A DNA stretch of 64,000 nt from Platanthera guangdongensis (lineage: Eukaryota; Streptophyta; Magnoliopsida; Asparagales; Orchidaceae). The position numbers and the translations under genes are program-made. Below the pieces are notes generated by a model, which worked only from the letters and a program-made list of their open reading frames with translations, ran no database searches and was not told the origin of the DNA. Below, in pieces: positions 9,678 to 23,400 of this stretch. The first letter of the stretch is position 1; each line of letters starts with the position of its first letter. The DNA lies in contig CM077160.1 in assembly GCA_039583875.1 (NCBI GenBank), positions 112,797,314-112,861,313 on the forward strand, given 5' to 3'.

Positions 9678-11966
9678 CTATTCTGACCGGCCCTGCACAT
9701 GTATATCTTGTTTTTTTTAATGAGATTATGATTTACGGTTCATTATGGCAAGACCATCTTGATCATATCCAGACGACTCTCGCCACTCTCCTGGAGCACT
9801 CCTTTCAAGTGAACCCAAAGAAGTGCATTTTCGATCGAACCAAAATTAGCTACTTGGGGCATACCATTTCCATACATGGCATTGGTATGGACCCAGACAA
9901 GGTTCGTGCCGTCCTTCAATGGCCCCCACCTCGATCATTCTGCGATGTTCGTGGGTTCCAGGGTCTCATGGGGTACTATCACTGGTTCATCAGATTATGA
10001 CAAGATTTCCAAACCACTTTCCAACATGTTGAAGAAGTCAGACACATACAATTTTCAGTAGACACCGACGACAGCCATGGCCATCCAGACCCTGCACTGG
10101 GCTCTGAGCACCGCCCCCACATTAGCTATGCCAGACTTTTCGCAGCCGTTCGTGGTTGAGTGCGACACCTTTGTCTCAGGTGTCGACGCAATATTGATAT
10201 AAGCGGGAAAACCCATTTCCTACTTCAGCCATATATTTGCCGCCATCGTTCGGTCCCGCTCTGCTTACAAAAATGAGCTGAGGGATTTGGTTCTTGCAGT
10301 ACAACACTGGCGTCCCTACTTACTGGGCCGCCACTTCATTGTTCAGACTGATCATCATAGCCCGCAATACCTTCTCCACCAGAAGATTGTGACTCTAGCT
10401 CAGCTAGTTTGGGTGCCAAACTATTGGGCTACGACTTTTCGTTTGAGTTTCGAGTTGGTTCTTCCAACCGTGCGGTCGATGCTCTCTCCCGACAACCATA
10501 GACTGCTAACTTGACCGCCATTTCCAAACCAGTTTGGGAGGATGCTTATCTTCTTCAGTGTGAGGTGGAGACACCTCATCCTGCAGTCAATTGTTGAGGC
10601 CTTACGGGCCGGCGCCGCCGCCCGCCCACCCTATCGCCTTACATGAGATCGTCTCTACTATCGCGACCGTATGATGCTCTCAGCAACACCCCAGCTGATT
10701 CCTCGCCTGCTCACCAAGTTTCACGTCGGTGCCTTCAGGACGTATGACCGTCTTGCAGTTTGGCTTTATTGGCCCGAGATGTTCCAACAGGCCAAGGCTT
10801 TCGTCGTAGCCCGTCTTTCGTGCCAACGCGCCAAGTACGAGGTCATCTTCTCTGGAGGCCTTCTTCAACCGCTTCCTTTTCCAGCCCAGATCTGGGAGGA
10901 TATCTTTATAAATTTCATTTTCAGGCTTCCCCGCTCAAGGATATGGGATTGTATCTTCGTGTTGTGGATCATCTATCCAAATATGCTCACTTCATTCCCC
11001 TCTGCCATCCATTCACAACCCAGGTGGTGGCCACAACTTTCGTTGACGAGGTGGCCCGTCTACATGGGTTTTCTCGCTCCATTTTGAGCAAACATGACCC
11101 TCTTCTCTTGAGCTCGTTTTGGCAGTCGTTCAAGATGCAGGGCACCCAACTTCGTATGAGTATATCGTACCACTCGTAGACAGATGGACGGTCCGAGGTC
11201 ATGAATCGTTGCTCGAAGACTTATCTACAGTGTTGTGCGGGATCACCTGCGCGCATGGGCGATGTGGCTCTCCCGGGCCGAGTTCTCCTTCAACACGTCC
11301 TTCCATTCTAGCTCTAGCACCACACCATTCGAGGCAATCTATGGTAGAGCTCTGCCCTCCATCACGCGTGCTATTCCTGGCGAATGTGTTGTCGCCGCCT
11401 TGGCCGGTCTCCTCCGCAATCGAGATCCCATACTCCTTCAGCTTCACCATCAACTCCAGCTTTCACAAGACGGGATGGTGGCTTCGACCAACCTCCATTG
11501 CCGAGATGTCCAAATCACAGAGGGTGACACAGTGTTTGTCAAGCTCAAACCGCACCGCCAAGTTATAGTGGCTCCGCGGGCCCACTCCAAGCTTGCGGCC
11601 AAGTTCTACAACTCATTTGAGATTCTAGCTTAGGTTGACACTAAGGGTAACTGCCTCCGCCTACCTCCTGAAAGCCGCATCACCCAGTGTTTCATGTCTC
11701 GCAGCTCAAGCGTGTGATATGAGATCACCCAGTTAGGGCGACTCTTCCCTTACCAGCACTCGACGTCATACCATCAGTGTTCTTTCCCAAGCGCATATTG
11801 GACACATGCACGATCTTCTGTGTGGAGCTTCCGGTCGTGCATGGGCTGGTGGTTTGGCAGGAGTGCCAACTATTAGATGCTACATGTGTGGATCTTTTAG
11901 ATTTGCGTCACCAGTTCCCGTACTTCGAAGCCTTGAGGACAAGGAAAGTTTTCCAGAGGGCAATAT

Positions 11967-12242
11967 TGTTACAGACACGGATGAGGCGGGGAGGGAGGTC
12001 AATCACCAGCGTGTCCAGTGTATCGACGTCGCGAGTGTTGTGCTAATAAAGTGTCAGCTTAGCCAGTCGTATTGGGTTACATTACTTGTATCACTTTTTA
12101 TGTGCTTTGAGCACGACAACTATATAAGCCATTAGCTATTGTATTTTGAGATATCTTGGAAGTGGAATGAAATCGTAGATTTCTCCTCTCTTCTATTTCC
12201 CTAATTTCTCCTCTCCCCTATCTCTTTTCCCTCTAGGTAACA
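11967..12242 (+). repeat. 3' LTR of gypsy G1
   Basis: Begins TGTTAC and ends GTAACA, a perfect 6-bp inverted terminus, 276 bp long. It has a TATATAAG promoter box at 12121 and follows the end of pol. The 5' partner is outside the window, so identity and target duplication cannot be checked. Confidence 0.7.
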
Positions 12243-14278
12243 TAACCACAACGATCGACCAACCTCCACTGTCCCGTCAAGCCACCACCCATCCCCTCCA
12301 AATCCCCCAACATGCAGCCCCTCTCCATATCCCTATTAAAATCCCCAAAACAGCCCCCAAGCACCTCCAAAATCCCCTTTCATCCACCTCCGGCGATGAC
12401 CGAAAAACCATCTCCGGCCAACTCCGGTGATCCCTCCCCAATTCTCTTATCATTTCATCCGTTTTTTAGTTTTCCGGTGATCACCGTAGAACACCTCCGG
12501 CCAACACCACCTCCGGCCAACACCATCTCCGGCGACTTTCACCGGAAACCACCTCCGGCAGCCACCACCCTTTAGCCACCATAACTATCTCCCTCTAATC
12601 CCACTACTCCATTATCTCCACTCCCTACAAAATAGGTCTACTACCTCCTAAAATCTCAAAGACCCCTCCTTTCTCCAATCCTCCACGGTTTCCTCCCCCA
12701 GTCACTCCAAAACCTCTGGCTCTCTCCACATCCAGCAGAACCTCCCTCAAGTACCCCTTCCGTCACCTCCCCTCAAGTCTCCTCCAGCCCCAATTCTCCC
12801 ACGAGTCTAAATGCTCTGTACCTCAGTCCTGGAACCTGATTTCCTGCAGCTGAACACTAGGATAAGCACCGGAAGCCACCTGGAACTATTCCTAGAGAAG
12901 TCGGAATTGCTGGAATTTAATTCCAGCAACTGTTGGCTGATTTCCAGCCCCTCCCATTCAATTTCCCTAAATCCTAAACCCTAAAACCACGGTATCCTGA
13001 ACCCATTCCCAGCAACCATTATCACTGTCCAACAGTTGGGCCCTTATCTGGAGATCTAAAACCAGTCCCGAATTGCGACTTTGGCTTCCCCACAACACTC
13101 CAAACACATCTCTAGCCACCCCCCACCCCCCAGTGTTATGTGAGTCTAAGGTTGGTTTCATGGTTTGCCATTTTCTTAGTTGAATATTATGTTTATTCTT
13201 TACTCACAAAGGATATTAGTTTGTTTGTTTTGAGTGTAGTTGTTTGAGTCTTTGAAATTTCTTATTCATTTAGTTATTTGATTTTCCAACACTTTTGCAT
13301 ATATACAACGTCATTTGTTTCTAAATTTGAAATTTTTTAATTCTAAGTTGCAAATCAAGTTCATATTAATTTATAAATATAAATTATTGCAAAGAAAATA
13401 TCGTCGGATTCTTTTTATTGCATTTAATGTTCATCAATTAGTTCCCTTCATTTAGGAATTTGGAATTTGGACCATCCTGTGCCATCCTTAGTTTGCTTGG
13501 TTCATGTGCCTGTGTTCGCATCTAGTCTGCCCTCATCTGGCTCCCTACAGATTGTGGGTTGGTTTACTAAGGTAGCTGAGAACTTGTTTTAGGAGAATTA
13601 GTTGTGGATTATATAAATAAAGGGAAAGAAGCAGCGGGATAAAACAATATGTATTTAATATTAAGATGGGGAGAGTATTTGATGCTAATTATATTTGAAC
13701 TTATTTCTTAGAAAAGGTAGGCTTAATATGTAGATTGTGAAGGAAGAAATAGAAGATTGGGGAGGAGGAATCCCTAGCTTTGAATTCGTTCATGTGGGAT
13801 AGAGAGTTCAAAGGGGGAGAGACTGGTGGGCTGGTTTGGTGGTTGCAAGTGTTAAAATCAGAATATAGTTTTTGAGGCAGGGATTCAGCACGAACATATT
13901 GAAATGATCAAATCGTTGCATGTTTATTATATGACTCCTACAGTTCCAGTGAACCTTGTTAATGATAGATATGAAACATGTGCCGGAGTAAATAGTAAAA
14001 TTATTATGCTAGGATTCAGTATGTATTCGAGGACAAAGTCCCTTACATGTATTTATAGAGACTCCAAATCTTTCTACAACTACAGTTGATTTTGGACTGG
14101 AATTGTCTTGTATTGTGTCAAGGCAATCATAAAGATTTTACCATGATGTGATTCTAATCTTAATAAGTTCAGACATGATAAGCTCATTATTATTATATTG
14201 TGTTTGTAAGGTCATTTGGTAAAGTGATTATTTCCTATGCCTGCAATGTACTGATTTTCAATCATTTTGTGCTAATAG
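12243..14278. other. Unassigned region upstream of the LisH exon
   Basis: Pro-coding CT-rich DNA at 12243-12960 gives an 87-codon low-complexity ORF (12312-12575) that I do not regard as a gene. A telobox-like AAATCCTAAACCCTAAAACC lies near 12966-12985. From 13160 the DNA is AT-rich with no recognisable coding. I searched here for the missing first exon of the LisH gene and found no candidate. Confidence 0.5.
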
Positions 14279-14420
14279 GTGATTAATGAAAATGATGTTC
14301 GCAGCATAGTGTTATCATATCTTGTTCACAACTGCTTCAAGGAAACAGCTGATGCACTTCTTACTGGTATTGGGATGCAGAAATCTGTTGATTGCTTAAG
14401 TGACATGGACAAGAGAAAAG
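14279..14420 (+). CDS. LisH gene exon (LisH motif)
   Basis: Acceptor AATAG ends at 14278 and donor GTAAAA begins at 14421. It encodes 47 codons plus one base: the LisH motif with conserved [13 protein letters not shown], then DMDKRK. The spare G combines with CA of the next exon to give Ala. Confidence 0.92.
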
Positions 14421-17400
14421 GTAAAATGACATTTCTTTGCTGTTTAACTGATTTTCTTTAGATAAAAGGCATATATTTACATAATGTTAACTTTGTTGGG
14501 GAACGAAGAATTGAGATAACTAATATTAGTCTATTTGTATGTGTATGAGATTTAGTCCCACATTGTCTGACCATGTCTAAGAGTCTATTGTAATGTTATA
14601 TATAGCCCCCTATGTGGAAGAATAAGATCACTAAGTATTTCTCCTCTTACTTTCTACTTGGTATCAGAGGCACTCCCGTGAGTCGGTCCGCCTCTCCCCT
14701 CCCCTTGGTCGGGCTCATCCCGTCCTTCTGCTCTCGCTCCTGTCGACGAAGTCGATCGCTGATTCCATCGATAGGAGCGGCTCCGATACCGGCTCTTGGT
14801 CTCCACAGTGCTGCTTCTCCCGCCGACGACATCGTCACCAGATCCCGCTAGCGTCACCGCCGCTTGATCCCGCATGCTTCACCGCCGCAAGATCGTTGCA
14901 GCTTCTTCAGCTATCATCGACTGCTCCGAGCCAGTCGTTGCAGCCTCCCGACTTTTCCCATGCTGCTGCCTCCGAACGCCGATCCCGCCTGCTTTCTCGG
15001 CCACTGATCGCATCGTCCGGCCGGCTTCTTCCTTCGAGGCCTCCTCCGGCGCCTCCATCTGCTCCAAGATCTATCATGCCTCCTCCAGAATGTCCAGATT
15101 TGCCGTGCCGTGCCTCCTCCAGCTCTGTTGCTGTTCCGCCTCCCTGTTCTATCGCTGCGTCTCAGCACAGGTGCTGTGCTTGCTCTGCTTTGTTGCTGCT
15201 ATCGGACTGTCGATGGTCACTATTGTTGTTCCTGCCACAGATATTGTTTCCGCTACTAGCTTCTCTCGATGATGGGGATGATGTAGTGTTTTTTCTGTTT
15301 TTTGCAGTTTTATTTGTGTCTTCCACGGTGTTTCATGTGTTTTTTATGCCTATTTGCACGTGAGTTTCACGTGATGGGGAGTGTTTGGGATGATGGCGAC
15401 CCAGATGATCTTTCCTGTTGTTCGCCTTAGTCCCGCACGATCTCTAGGCTTATGTCGTTTGTTGTTTGTGTCTCCCTAAGTTTTTCTTTGATGATTGGTA
15501 GGTGGTATGGTCTTTGGTGGATGTTTTTTCCCTTTCTCTCTTATCCCCGCGGTCACGTAGATCTGTGCGTGAGGTGTTATCCTCGCAGTCTCGTATATTC
15601 GTGTGTGTGGTGTTATCCCCGCGGTCCCGTAGATCCGTGCGTGTGTGGTGTTATCTCCACAGTCTCGTGAATTCGTGTGTGTGTGTGGTGTTATCCCCGC
15701 AGTCTCGTGGATTCGTATGTGTGGTTTCTTTCCCGTGGGTGTACTGTATGGGAATATCCCCGATCACCCGTCGTGTCCCACCTTGGCCTACCACATTTAC
15801 CCTTTTTCATTGGTGTTGTCAAGCTTGAGGTTTCCCCTTCAGCTTGAGGGGGAGAGTTGAGATAACTAATATCAGCCTATTTGTATGTGTATGAGATTTA
15901 GTCCCACATTGTCTGTCCGTGTCTAAGTGTTTATTGTAATGTTATATATAGCCCCCTATGTGGAAGAATAAGATCACTAAAATATTTTCCCTCTTACTTT
16001 CTACTCGAAGTTCTATTTCAAATGCCTATGTGCAAGATCTAGTTTGTGTACTGATCTATTCGGGCATTTTTTTGAAGAACTTTTTAGAGCTTATTCTTAC
16101 GGTAAATTTAGAGGTGATGTTGGAATTGATCAAAATATGATTGATCTCCTTGAAATGACTCTCTTCTTGAGTGGAACCAAACTCATTACTTTTAAAAACA
16201 TGATTTAAATTGTAATCAAGATAAGACATAAAATATGTATATGTGCACACGCTTACACACACATTGAAATCACATACCTCGATGTATATTACTCATGCAT
16301 AAATATTTGTACTTAGTATTTTCTACGAAGTTTTATAAAATATAAGTATATATTTATAAATTTGTTTTTAGATTTTTTTTTAATGTATGTATATTTGTAA
16401 GATCTGTGAAGCAGTGTTTTAAAAATATTTTTCGGGTTTGTCTAGAATATGGCAAGGAAAATTGCCTTAAGGTATCCCGTACAAGGATTCATGGTGTTTT
16501 GAGCGTATGGCCTGCAACCCGAGTACGGCCTGCAACCCGAGTTGTCACTTCGCTTGTCTTGTCTGCCCATTGGTGGCGCGAGACTCATGATACAAGTTTA
16601 TATAATTAATTAATTGTGAAATTACTAAAAAATTACCATATTATAAACAATCTTTCAATTTATTTAATGAAAAATACACATTAGAAGACTAATTTCATGT
16701 TGTGAGCGTATGTCCTGCAACCCGAGCTGTCACTTTGCCTGTCTTGTCTGCCCACTTGTGGTGCGATACTCATGATACGAGTTTATATAATTAATTAATT
16801 GTGAAATTGCTAAAAAATTTACCATATTATAAATAATCTTCCAATTTATTTAACAAAAAATACACATAAAAAGACTATTTTCTTTTCAATTTCCCAAGTG
16901 CGATCAAACCATTCTCTCTTAGAACACAAAAACATTGAAGCCCTAAGCTTGACTCATCCCACTTCATCTCCCCCCCTGTCAAGTTCTTCGCATGTTCTCA
17001 GGTCTATTTTTTGGAGGTTCTCTTGTTGATCTGTCTCTTTCTGAAGTTGGCAACCTCTATGCCAACTGCCCATTTTCAGTCTCTCTCTACTCTGAACTCA
17101 CATTTATAAATGTTTCTCTTCATCACTCCACTTGTAACTCTTACTTATAGCGGTTGCTCTGTCATCAAAGAAGAAAACACATGAAAGAAGTTGAATGTCT
17201 TCCATTCTCTGCTTTCAGGGATCTCATTATCCCCATTGTTTGTTACCCCTGCAGAGGTCCCATTTGTTCATAGGTTTAGACTCATAATGTAATTCAATCG
17301 TTCAAAAAATAGTTTAAGAAGAGGATATGTACTTTCTACACTCTACTGGTAAGTGTAGAGAAAAAGAGCACAAGGATTTGGGAAAAATGTAAACCTTTGC

Positions 17401-20400
17401 CATATACTTCTTGTGTAAATACAAGTATGGATACATATATATAAGGAGAGGAGAGAGAAGAGTCCCAATTTCAAGATATGACACTATTACAAGTAGAGGA
17501 AGAAAGCCTAAGATGGACCCTTAAATGGGTCATTACATGTTCTTTTCTAACACTCCCCCGCAAATTGGAGCGTACAAGTCGTAGGCACCCAGCTTGGACA
17601 AGAACTGATAAAAAAGAGCACTTGACAAAGCTTTAGTGAGAAGATTGACAACTTGGTCAGTAGCTGGAACATGTTTTAGTTCCAGCTTCTTCATTTAAAT
17701 CTTTTCCCGAATGAAGTGGCAGTCAACTTAAATGTGTTTCGTTCTTTCATGGAAGATAAGATTCTTGGCTATGTGAATCGCAGCTTGACTGTCACAGAGG
17801 AAGGTGACTGGTGAGTAAAGTTTTACTCCCATATCACTTAGGAGACTCTCAAGCCATATGAACTCAGATACAACAGACGCCATTGAACGATACTCGGCCT
17901 CGGTCGAAGATCGAGCAACTACAACCTGTTTCTTACTTCATCAGGTAGCAAGATGACCTTCGAAGTAAGTACAAAAATCGCTGGTGGAACACTGATCATC
18001 CAGGGAACCAACATAATCAACATCTGAATATGCAAGCAATGTTGGAGTAGAAGAGAAGGAAGTTCTGTATACCAGCTCTTGACTAGGAGCATTTTTCAGG
18101 TATTGCATAATGCATTCGGCAGTCTGTAGATGTGACCCGAGGAGAATGCATAAACCTGCTGATAACCCCAACATCAAAGGATATGTCAGGTCTTGTGACG
18201 GTTAGATATATCAGTTTTCCCACCAACCGTCAATAGTATTCTGGGTTTGGAAGAAGAGGATTTGCATCATAGGCATGATCACACAGCTTGTGATTTGCAT
18301 CCATAATGGTGTTAATTGGTTTATATCTAGAATATCCAGCATCCTGAAGGAGGTCCAAACAATATTTTCATTGAGATAAGACAAGGCCATCAGAACGTCT
18401 TGCGATTTCAAGGCCAAGAAAGTATCGAAGGTTCCCTAGATATTTCGTTTGAAAAGCAGAGCTGAGGTGTTGTTTGACCACTTGAATTTCTTTTGAATCA
18501 TCTTCTGTGATTAGGATGTCATCGACATACATCAAAAGAACTGTTCATGTTTTGCTATGTCGAGTCAATAGAGAAAAATCCGCCGAGCTCCGAGTAAAGC
18601 CAACCTCCCGAACAGCCCTGCTAAACTTATTGAATCAAGTTCGAGGAGATTGTTTGAGACCATAAATTGACTTCTTAAGGAGACAAATTTGGGACTCCCC
18701 CGTGGTCTCAAACCCGGGAGGCTATCACATGTAGACAGTTTCTTGGAGATTGCCATTGAGAAATGCATTCTTGATATCAAGTTGATGTAAGGGTCAGTGG
18801 CGGTGTAAAACAACTGAGAGGAGGGCACAAACTGTGTTGAGCTTGGCCACTGGAGAGAATGCTTCCTCATGATTTAGACCATGTTGTTGAGTAAAGCCAC
18901 ACACCACTAGACGGGCCTTAAGTCGATCAATTGTCCCAACAGGTGCATGCTTGATAATAAAGACCCATTTACATCCAACAGTAGTCTGTCCTGGAGGAAG
19001 AGAAACCAGATCCCAAGTCTGATTAGCCCAGAGGGCCGTCATTTCTTCGTCCATGAATGCCCCCTAGCCCGAATGTTGAAAAGCCTCCTGCACAGAGTTA
19101 GGTACAAAAATAGAGAATAATGAGGTTGCAAAGGTTTGAAGCTCTGGGTTCAAGCGATGTAAGGAGACATAATTTGCCAAGGGATGAGCTGTGGAGGTAG
19201 AAGTCAGTTCGACAGGTCGCAGAGTGCTAGAGATTGAAGCCGACTGGAGCGGGGCGACAGAGCAAAGAGGTCGTCGAGTATGGACACAAAGAAGCGAGGG
19301 GGGGGGGGTTGGTGGAGACCCGGAGTTGGGACGGGAACGAGAGGAGATGGTTGAAGAGACAAAGCTGGTGGTGGCGGAGGAGACATAATTGGGATGACAG
19401 GTCGTGGTAAGGGTGGTGATGGGGGAGAGGATGACAGAGTGAGGAAAAATGGTTGATCTTCCAGATAGTAACATCAGCCGAAACCGTCACCTTGTGAGTA
19501 GTGGGAGAGTACCAAATATATCATTTTTGACTACGAGGAATAACAGCAGAGGCAGACCGCTGCGGCTAAAGAGGCAGACCGCGAAGGCAGACCGCTGTGG
19601 CTAAAGAGGCAAACTGCAGAGACAGACCGCTGCGGCTAACAGAAGTGGACCGTCGCGTCAAGAAAACAACGGTCAGGATGAGACGAACCAAGCAGACTGC
19701 GGCAGACACAGAACAAGCCGCACGGTGGGTCCCCGCGACAAAGTTTATAAAAGAGAGTAGAGACGAGTTCAAAAGCAGAGGGAACAACACAAGGTGACCC
19801 GTGCTGACAGAAGAAGTCTATCCGCAGAGGGATGCATATAGGAAGCCGCACAGAGAGGTGCGGGTAGAAGATTACTATCCGCCGAGGTGGTGCGGTTAGC
19901 AAACCGCACAGAGGACTGCGGCTAGAAAATTAGAGACCGCCCGTAGAGATAACTTCCCTCTGATACCATGTAGAGAAAAAGAACACAAGGATTTGAGAAA
20001 AATGTAAACCTTTACATATACTTCTTGTGTGTGTAAATACAAGTATGAATACATATATAAAGGGAGAGAAGAGTGGGAAGAGTCCCAATTTCAAGATATG
20101 AGACTATTACAAGTAGAGAAAGAAAGCCTAAGATGAGCTCTTAAATGGGTCATTACATATTCTTTTCTAACAGTAAGTAATCGAGTTATTTCTAGGAAAA
20201 CAAGCTGTTGTTTTTTTTGTTGCAATGGATCTCATCAATTCAAGAACCCATGTGTGCCTATGAATGAATTTCAGATCTTGTTTAGCTTTTGAAAGGGTGC
20301 TTTGATCGATTTTTAACTTTATAATGTTTTTTTAACTTGAGGTAAATGCAATGAGCTTTGGCTGGTGTCCATCTTAAAAACAATTTTGTAAATTATTACC

Positions 20401-23400
20401 TATAATTTAACACTCATCCATAATTCAATATATACATGAGAAAGAGTTAAAATTTCAAGTATATCTCCGTGACTTGGAAAATGCAAAAAAATGTTCATGA
20501 ACAAAAGAAATTACAGTCCAACTTATAAACAAGAAATGCATAGTTCAACATCCACGAGTCGGTCCACTTCTTGGGACTCCTACTAGATATCCTCCACTCT
20601 CGAAATTGAAGAACTGTTCATTCCTATCTGAGTCGGTCCACTTCTTAGGATTTATTGTCTCCACCACTACAATATATGTTGACCCTGAATATGTCAAGTC
20701 CATTCGTGAGTGACCCGTACCCTCGGTTATTCATGAGGGCCACAACTTTCATGGACTTGCTACTTTTTGTAGAAGTTTCGTCAAGGGGCTTCACACAATA
20801 TATGTTGACCCTGAATATGTCGGTCCACTTCTTAGGATTTATTGTCTCCACCACTACAATATATGTTGACCCTGAATATGTCAAGTCCATTCGTGAGTGA
20901 CCCGTACCCTCGGTTATTCATGAGGGCCACAACTTTCATGGACTTGCTACTTTTTGTAGAAGTTTCGTCAAGGGGCTTCACACGATTATGACCCCTTTCA
21001 CGAGTTGCCTCCGCAATGGCGACTTTCAATTGACTGCATCGACCACTCGAGTGTTTGAGGAGGGAGAAATTGACGATCACCCTTGTTTTGTACTCCCTGA
21101 CTTTAGTGGGGCATCTAAGATTGCGTGTGCATTGGTATAAGTGGTGTGTGGAGTCAGGAGGGACTTCGGTTTCTTACTTTAGTGAGAAATTGAACGAAGA
21201 TGAAAAAAAATACTTGAACTACAATAAAAATTCTATGTAATTGTTCAATCTCTACGCTACTGAAGACACTACCTCTTATCCTGAGAGTTTGTGCTCTATT
21301 CTGATCACCAGACGTTGCATTACTTTGATTTATAAAGGAAGTTAAGACATCAACATGTCAAGTGGGTCAAGTACTTGTAGGACTTTCACTATGTTGTTGA
21401 ACACCTCACGAGTGTTGACAACAAACATGCAGATGCTCTGAGCCGTCAAGTCACATTGTTGCAGATGTTATGTGCTCTAGTAGATGGGTTTGAGAAAGTG
21501 ATCACGTACTACCCGACTTGTCGTGATTTTGGTGAGATATACTCCGCATTGTCGAGAGATCCCCCAGATCCTATTTATCTAAATTATTGAGGGTTATTTA
21601 TATTGGGGTTCTCTCCTATGTGTACCCAAGACCTCGTATTATGATTACCTAATATGGGAGATGCATGCAGGTGACGCCGCCGAACATTTCGGTAGGGATA
21701 AGTCGATAACTATTGTTGAGGACCACTTCTATTGGCCGGGCCTGAAGAAGGATGTGGCTCGCGCCATCCAACATTGTTGTACTTGTCAGACGACCAAGGG
21801 GACCAAACAGAACACTGATTTGTACACTCCTCTCCCCGTCCCACATGAGCCCTGGGTAAATATTAGTATGGATTTTGTTCCTGGTTGCCTCACATTTTGA
21901 GAAAGCATGACTCTATTTATGACAACGTCGATCGATTCTCGAAGATAACTCATTTCATTGCTTGCAACAAGATTGCAAACACGTCCCATATTGCATCACT
22001 GTTCATGAGGGACTTCTTTAGGTTGCACAGTCTGCCGAAGTCCATAGTGTCTGACAGAGGTGTGAGATTCATGAGTTACTTTTGGGAGACATTATGACAT
22101 AAAACTATCACAACCAAAAAAAATATTATCGGTGTACCCCCTCAGACTGATGGACAAACTGAGGTTGTTAATAAGAGTCTAGGGAACCTGCTTATGTGTC
22201 TAATGGGTGATGAGATTCGGTCCTCATTGCGAAATTTGTTTCTAATAATTCAGTCAATAGGTTTACTGCGTTGACTCCTTTTCTTGTAGTACTAGATTTT
22301 GAGCCTAGGAAACTTATTAAGGTTATCCTCGTTCCCTATAGTCTTGCCCCAACGGGTCAACTGAGTCCTTTACGCGTCATTTGTATGAGTTACATGAGTC
22401 AGTCTGACGGTAGATCATTACTAGTAATGAATCTTATAAATCGCATGTAGATGTTCACATGTGAGAGCAAGTATTTCTTGAAGGCGATCAGGTGTGGTGC
22501 GAATCTACGCTGAGAGGCTCCCTCGGGGGCCTGCTAAAAAGTTGAGCACCAAGCGAATGGATCCCTACCGTTCATGAGACGGATCCGGACAAATGCCTAC
22601 GAGCTTGATATCCCTAAAATCATGGGTATCTATACAATATTTAATGTTGAGGAGCTGACGCTATACTACGAGCCTCGCGAGTATGTGGGCCTGTATCGTG
22701 TAGAACCTCCTGAGCCCACACCTCCACATTCTCTTGAGCCTACACCTCCTTATGAGGATCGACATTGGATTTCGGGTCACTACTCGACGGGGCCCACATT
22801 GTGTATTAACGCAGGCAATGTTGATCGGTTTGACGATCCGTGACCATGAGTGCGTCCAGAGCATCGTTTTAGTATTTCTGTGTATTTTGTTTTTATTTAT
22901 TTTGGACATAAATTTAGTGTTTTAGGGCACCGTGTGTAATGATCAATCATAGTCGTTCACGCCGGGTGCCCAACCGCCCCTTTCGTTATAAATAGGGCAA
23001 AGACTTTCATTTTCGGCCATTGTTTGTATTTTGAGAATTCTGGAACCCGCAATCTAATAGTTGTGCGACGCTACAAGATCACAAGTTGCGATGTCATTGT
23101 TTTGTTAATTTCAGTTACTTTTTTTTTGTTTCCAGCATCTCTATTTCCTCTCCCACACTATTTTCCCTTCAGTTTCCTGTAACTCCCACCCCCTTCCTCT
23201 CGTCAGCCCTTGTTCAACCACTGTCGTGAAACCACTGCTCAACCACTCACCCCCCCTCCCGGTCGGGCCTCACTTCAGTCCACTGAATTGGACTGATTTT
23301 AAGTCTTTCCCATTTTAACCCTGCAGTTCTCTTAATACTGCATCAAATTTTTTTTCATTTCTTCCCGTCAGGACAGAGCGAGCAGCGACATCTTCTCCTT

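Larger units (their letters stand above)
9260..11720 (+). pseudogene. Gypsy G1 pol: RT, RNase H, integrase (degenerate)
   Basis: Continuation of the gypsy polyprotein. RT motifs are visible at 9362-9680 ([23 protein letters not shown]). A TGA at 9360-9362 stands for the Trp that precedes this motif. The catalytic FFDD box reads FFNE near 9715, so both Asp are lost. The second RT half is 9728-10000, RNase H about 10060-10520 and the H2C2 integrase finger about 10680-10860. The integrase core extends to about 11170 and its C-terminal part to about 11630. Many frameshifts and stops make it an old copy. Confidence 0.78.
14509..16005 (+). mobile_element. Non-autonomous LTR element (about 1.5 kb) in host intron
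   Basis: Two LTRs of about 150 bp (14509-14658 and 15855-16005, roughly 94% alike by eye) flank 1.2 kb without gag or pol. A primer site TGGTATCAGAGG starts at 14659 directly after the left LTR. A polypurine tract TTGAGGGGGAG precedes the right LTR. The target duplication CGAAG is at 14504-14508 and 16006-16010. The termini are A(A/G)TTG...CTACT rather than TG...CA. Same strand as the host gene. Likely mobilised by a copia relative such as C3/C4, whose LTR ends match. Confidence 0.85.
17354..20172 (-). mobile_element. Copia element M1, internally deleted, minus strand
   Basis: LTRs 17354-17552 and 19969-20172 have TGTAGAG...TTCTAACA borders read on the + strand. The target duplication GTAAG is at 17349-17353 and 20173-20177. 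The primer site (complement CTCTGATACCA) abuts the right LTR. A polypurine complement (CTCCCCCGC) abuts the left LTR. The interior is only 2.4 kb: a leader with repeats, then the end of integrase, RT and RNase H. Gag, protease and the integrase core are absent. Confidence 0.92.
20550..23060 (+). mobile_element. Gypsy remnant G3 (RT end to 3' LTR)
   Basis: Begins within the last third of RT and proceeds through RNase H and integrase to an LTR-like tail with a TTATAAATAG promoter box near 22987. No 5' LTR, gag or protease is present. The left border is unclear. The integrase ([18 protein letters not shown]) is closest to that of G4 in this window, so both belong to one clade. Confidence 0.72.

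Noticed and set aside
12966..12985. Interstitial telomere array
   Set aside because: Only one or two degenerate CCTAAA units; at most a telobox-like motif.
13904..14089. 61-codon ORF just upstream of the LisH exon as its missing first exon
   Set aside because: It has an in-frame stop before the exon, no donor giving the right phase, and no similarity to the expected short N-terminus.
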